Origin: Tritrichomonas musculus
Taxonomy: Eukaryota; Parabasalia; Tritrichomonadida; Tritrichomonadidae
DNA length: 64,000 bases
Direction: 5' to 3'
Assembly: GCA_039105265.1 (NCBI GenBank)
Contig: JAPFFF010000005.1
Location: 2,279,501 to 2,343,500 of the forward strand
Under the pieces are notes generated by a model that saw only the letters and a list, made by a program, of their open reading frames with translations, was not told where the DNA came from and did no database searches. Both the position numbers and the translations under genes were made by a program. Positions 62,272 to 64,000 of this stretch are shown one piece after another (position 1 is the stretch's first letter; each line of letters starts with the position of its first letter).

Positions 62272-63030
62272 TTACAGCTTCATCTTAGGTGGATCACATG
62301 GGTTGACCTTAATCGTAACAAACATAGGTGACATCAACTTAACTGGCTGATATTCAAAATCAACCAACTCCAACTCAATCTGTTTGAATGAATCGATATT
62401 AACAACATTTTTAATTGGTTTACCATACGTTTCAAAGTTCTGCATGATTGGTAAGCCATAACGAATGATATGATCGATGCTTGCTATCACTGATGGTGTA
62501 TACTCAACATCACCCAAGTTGGATTGTATAGCTTGACCTTGCTTTGATATCAAGTATAGCTTGTTAGCGTAGTCTATTATCGGAATGTCACATTGTGTTG
62601 CTCTACCATTTGCTAACGGCTGGTTAAGTGGCGTGTTATACAATCCTGTTATCAATGCTATACGATGTGACATTGATTTGATAGTGAAGTTGTCAACATG
62701 TGGGGTTAACTTAATGACATTAGTATTGTTATTCAATTGTACATTCATAATCGGTCGCCCATTAGCATCATTCACATTAAATAAATCAGGTATATCACTT
62801 GGCAATGAATAGTATCTGTCGTCCAAGCTCATAGTGCTGACGTGATGTGTATGTGCTAAATCATTATCATCCCACTCATATGTTATACTATCATCACGTG
62901 ATATAAGTAACACATTCTTTGTATTGATTGCCGCAACATAATACTCAATATATTGACAGTTCCATGGTATTTGTATGTTAGCACGTATGCGATTGTAGTC
63001 TGGACCATTGCTCTTCAATGAAAGTATCAT
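62272..63030 (-). CDS. Jelly-roll virion protein candidate (penton-type) of block B
   Basis: 252 residues from the ATG at 63030 (MILSLKSNGPDYNRIRANIQ). The frame extends upstream only to a GTG. Beta-rich throughout, with WNCQYIEYYVAAINTKNVLL near the start and FKQIELELVDFEYQPVKLMS followed by PMFVTIKV at the end, the kind of closing strands seen in single jelly-roll minor capsid proteins of Polintons. No enzyme motif. It is divergent from the fibre-like gene, with only 14 bases between the two start codons. It looks whole. It is unlike the penton candidate of block A, so the two blocks carry different vertex proteins, or one of the assignments is wrong. Confidence 0.6.
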   Translation of the reverse strand: MILSLKSNGPDYNRIRANIQIPWNCQYIEYYVAAINTKNVLLISRDDSITYEWDDNDLAHTHHVSTMSLDDRYYSLPSDIPDLFNVNDANGRPIMNVQLNNNTNVIKLTPHVDNFTIKSMSHRIALITGLYNTPLNQPLANGRATQCDIPIIDYANKLYLISKQGQAIQSNLGDVEYTPSVIASIDHIIRYGLPIMQNFETYGKPIKNVVNIDSFKQIELELVDFEYQPVKLMSPMFVTIKVNPCDPPKMKL

Positions 63031-63044
63031 TTTATCAATGGTAA
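63031..63044. promoter_or_regulatory. Very short divergent start region
   Basis: Only 14 bases lie between two opposite ATGs. The joint sequence TTTATCAATGGTAAA reads nearly the same on both strands (TTTACCATTGATAAA). Transcripts from each side must begin inside the opposite gene or have almost no leader. Confidence 0.55.
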
Positions 63045-64000
63045 ATGATAACACCACTTGCAGCTCAAGCACTATCACTCAATGATAAAGGTTATGATAT
63101 GAGAATACGTAATGGCGAAGTAAAATTAACACGTTATGGTAAAACAGATGATGTACATATCAATTGCATCTATACTAAGAAAGAAATCGATGACGCATTA
63201 CAATCAATGCAAACAACCATTAAAGACAATACTCAATTCACACTCAAAGAATCAGATCAGCTTTACCTATACAAACCATCATCAATAAGTCAAACGTCAA
63301 AGTACTACGTCATGACATGGAACATTGATCCAGATTACAACATACCACTACATACTAACTTCACTTTCATTGATCATCTCTTCAACCATGCATGGTCATT
63401 GATATGGGATGGTGATTCATGGACAGGTGATAACGTTGTGAATAACTCATATGCTAAGCTATCAACATATGAAAGTAAAAAAGGAAGACCATATATTTAT
63501 GTACAACACACTGAACGTATTGCGAGATGGTTAAGCAGCTTTGAAGAAGTGTCATCAGATACTAACTATGCAACAGCACTATGCAAGTACATTCAAAACT
63601 GGCGTTTGGTATATGGTGATGGAACTATAATCGAGTTGAATGATTCAAACAGTAACATTACACCAACATCATCATCTCAGATTGCTATTAAAGATGTTCC
63701 ATGTGATATACATTACTTCTCTGTCAAGTTAACAAGCAAAGTATCGAGTAAGAATTTACTTTATATCATGGCTGACATTGTTATTGACGACTTTACCACA
63801 CCATTACGATGGGACATGCATCCAGTTACACCAATCGATGCATCATTCATTAACACATGGGATGACAGTGTTGTAATTGAATCATTTAGATATGAACGTA
63901 GAGTCAGACACTCAAATAAGATAATCGAACCATCAACTAAGAAGAACATTAACATATACATTGAGAAAGATTACTTCGAACAACTACCTGAAAACGCAGA
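63045..64000 (+). CDS. Fibre-like virion protein of block B (runs off the window end)
   Basis: Open for 318 codons from the ATG at 63045 (MITPLAAQALSLNDKGYDMR) to the last base. Near residue 46 it has IYTKKEIDDALQSMQTTIKD, the same fibre-type motif (YTKKE[IV]DD.L) that repeats in the block A fibre region, here as a single copy followed by heptads. From residue ~80 it is beta-rich and Trp/Tyr-rich (YYVMTWNIDPDYNIPL, HAWSLIWDGDSWTGDN), as in receptor-binding heads. A vertex fibre or spike is the best reading; the remainder lies outside the window. No break is visible here. Confidence 0.6.
   Translation, partial: MITPLAAQALSLNDKGYDMRIRNGEVKLTRYGKTDDVHINCIYTKKEIDDALQSMQTTIKDNTQFTLKESDQLYLYKPSSISQTSKYYVMTWNIDPDYNIPLHTNFTFIDHLFNHAWSLIWDGDSWTGDNVVNNSYAKLSTYESKKGRPYIYVQHTERIARWLSSFEEVSSDTNYATALCKYIQNWRLVYGDGTIIELNDSNSNITPTSSSQIAIKDVPCDIHYFSVKLTSKVSSKNLLYIMADIVIDDFTTPLRWDMHPVTPIDASFINTWDDSVVIESFRYERRVRHSNKIIEPSTKKNINIYIEKDYFEQLPENA

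Larger units (their letters stand above)
55211..64000 (+). mobile_element. Maverick/Polinton block B (virus-like, looks whole as far as visible)
   Basis: Parts: a non-coding left region with hairpin and minisatellite, protein-primed family-B DNA polymerase, a 150-residue protein, a repeat-rich non-coding stretch, a small basic protein, a jelly-roll candidate on the minus strand, and a fibre-like gene running off the window. No break is visible in the part shown, which suggests a recent copy. Integrase, protease, ATPase and main capsid genes would be expected beyond 64000 if it is a complete element. Its left border is set by the composition change near 55210; no terminal inverted repeat was confirmed. 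Confidence 0.75.

Overview
The window looks like a chromosome piece from a trichomonad parabasalid, most like Tritrichomonas. It is strongly AT-rich, with long intronless genes using the standard stop codons and very short leaders. Several host start codons have a trichomonad-type initiator (TCAYTWT) a few bases upstream. Gene families typical of the group are present: a multi-membrane-span adenylyl cyclase, a BspA-like leucine-rich-repeat remnant, many kinases and Hsp70s, and Maverick (Polinton) elements. The species name is inference.

Layout. 1-6.6 kb: the start of an unknown minus-strand gene, a decayed gene, and a 1672-residue adenylyl cyclase. 6.6-17.7 kb: an 11-kb gene desert holding the remains of two DNA transposons (a MULE-like and a pogo/DDE_1-like transposase), a 73-T tract, hairpins and a dispersed repeat. 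17.7-22.3 kb: a coiled-coil protein and a bacterial-type alpha-L-rhamnosidase (GH78). 22.5-46.2 kb: an unusual host cluster: a SecA-like translocase ATPase joined to membrane spans and a pseudokinase; an LRR remnant; a 1019-residue unknown protein; an active-looking kinase fused through a coiled coil to an Hsp70 ATPase domain; a divergent full-length Hsp70; and an Hsp70-like protein with an N-terminal coiled coil. Two of the Hsp70 genes share a 355-bp identical tract in opposite orientation, which looks like recent gene conversion. Two non-autonomous transposons (a 476-bp hAT-like MITE with an 8-bp target duplication, and a 1.47-kb element with ~44-bp inverted ends) lie between the kinase-Hsp70 gene and the Hsp70 pair.

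47.0-64.0 kb: two virus-like Maverick/Polinton blocks. Block A (about 47.04-54.83 kb) has the packaging ATPase, capsid, minor capsid and fibre-like regions and appears broken, with about three breaks. Block B (about 55.2 kb to the window end) has a very large protein-primed DNA polymerase, a small basic protein, a jelly-roll candidate and a second fibre-like protein. It looks whole as far as it is visible and runs off the window. About 380 bp of host-like AT-rich DNA separates the blocks. Most element genes share a T-rich start-site motif (T5-6, A/T, about 10 nt, then CAAA-ATG) that differs from the host initiator.

How the genes may work together: the clustering of a translocase-like ATPase, (pseudo)kinases and Hsp70 ATPase domains suggests a chaperone-linked signalling or protein-handling module. 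That is inference from co-location and domain content only. No integrase or capsid protease of the Mavericks is seen in the window.
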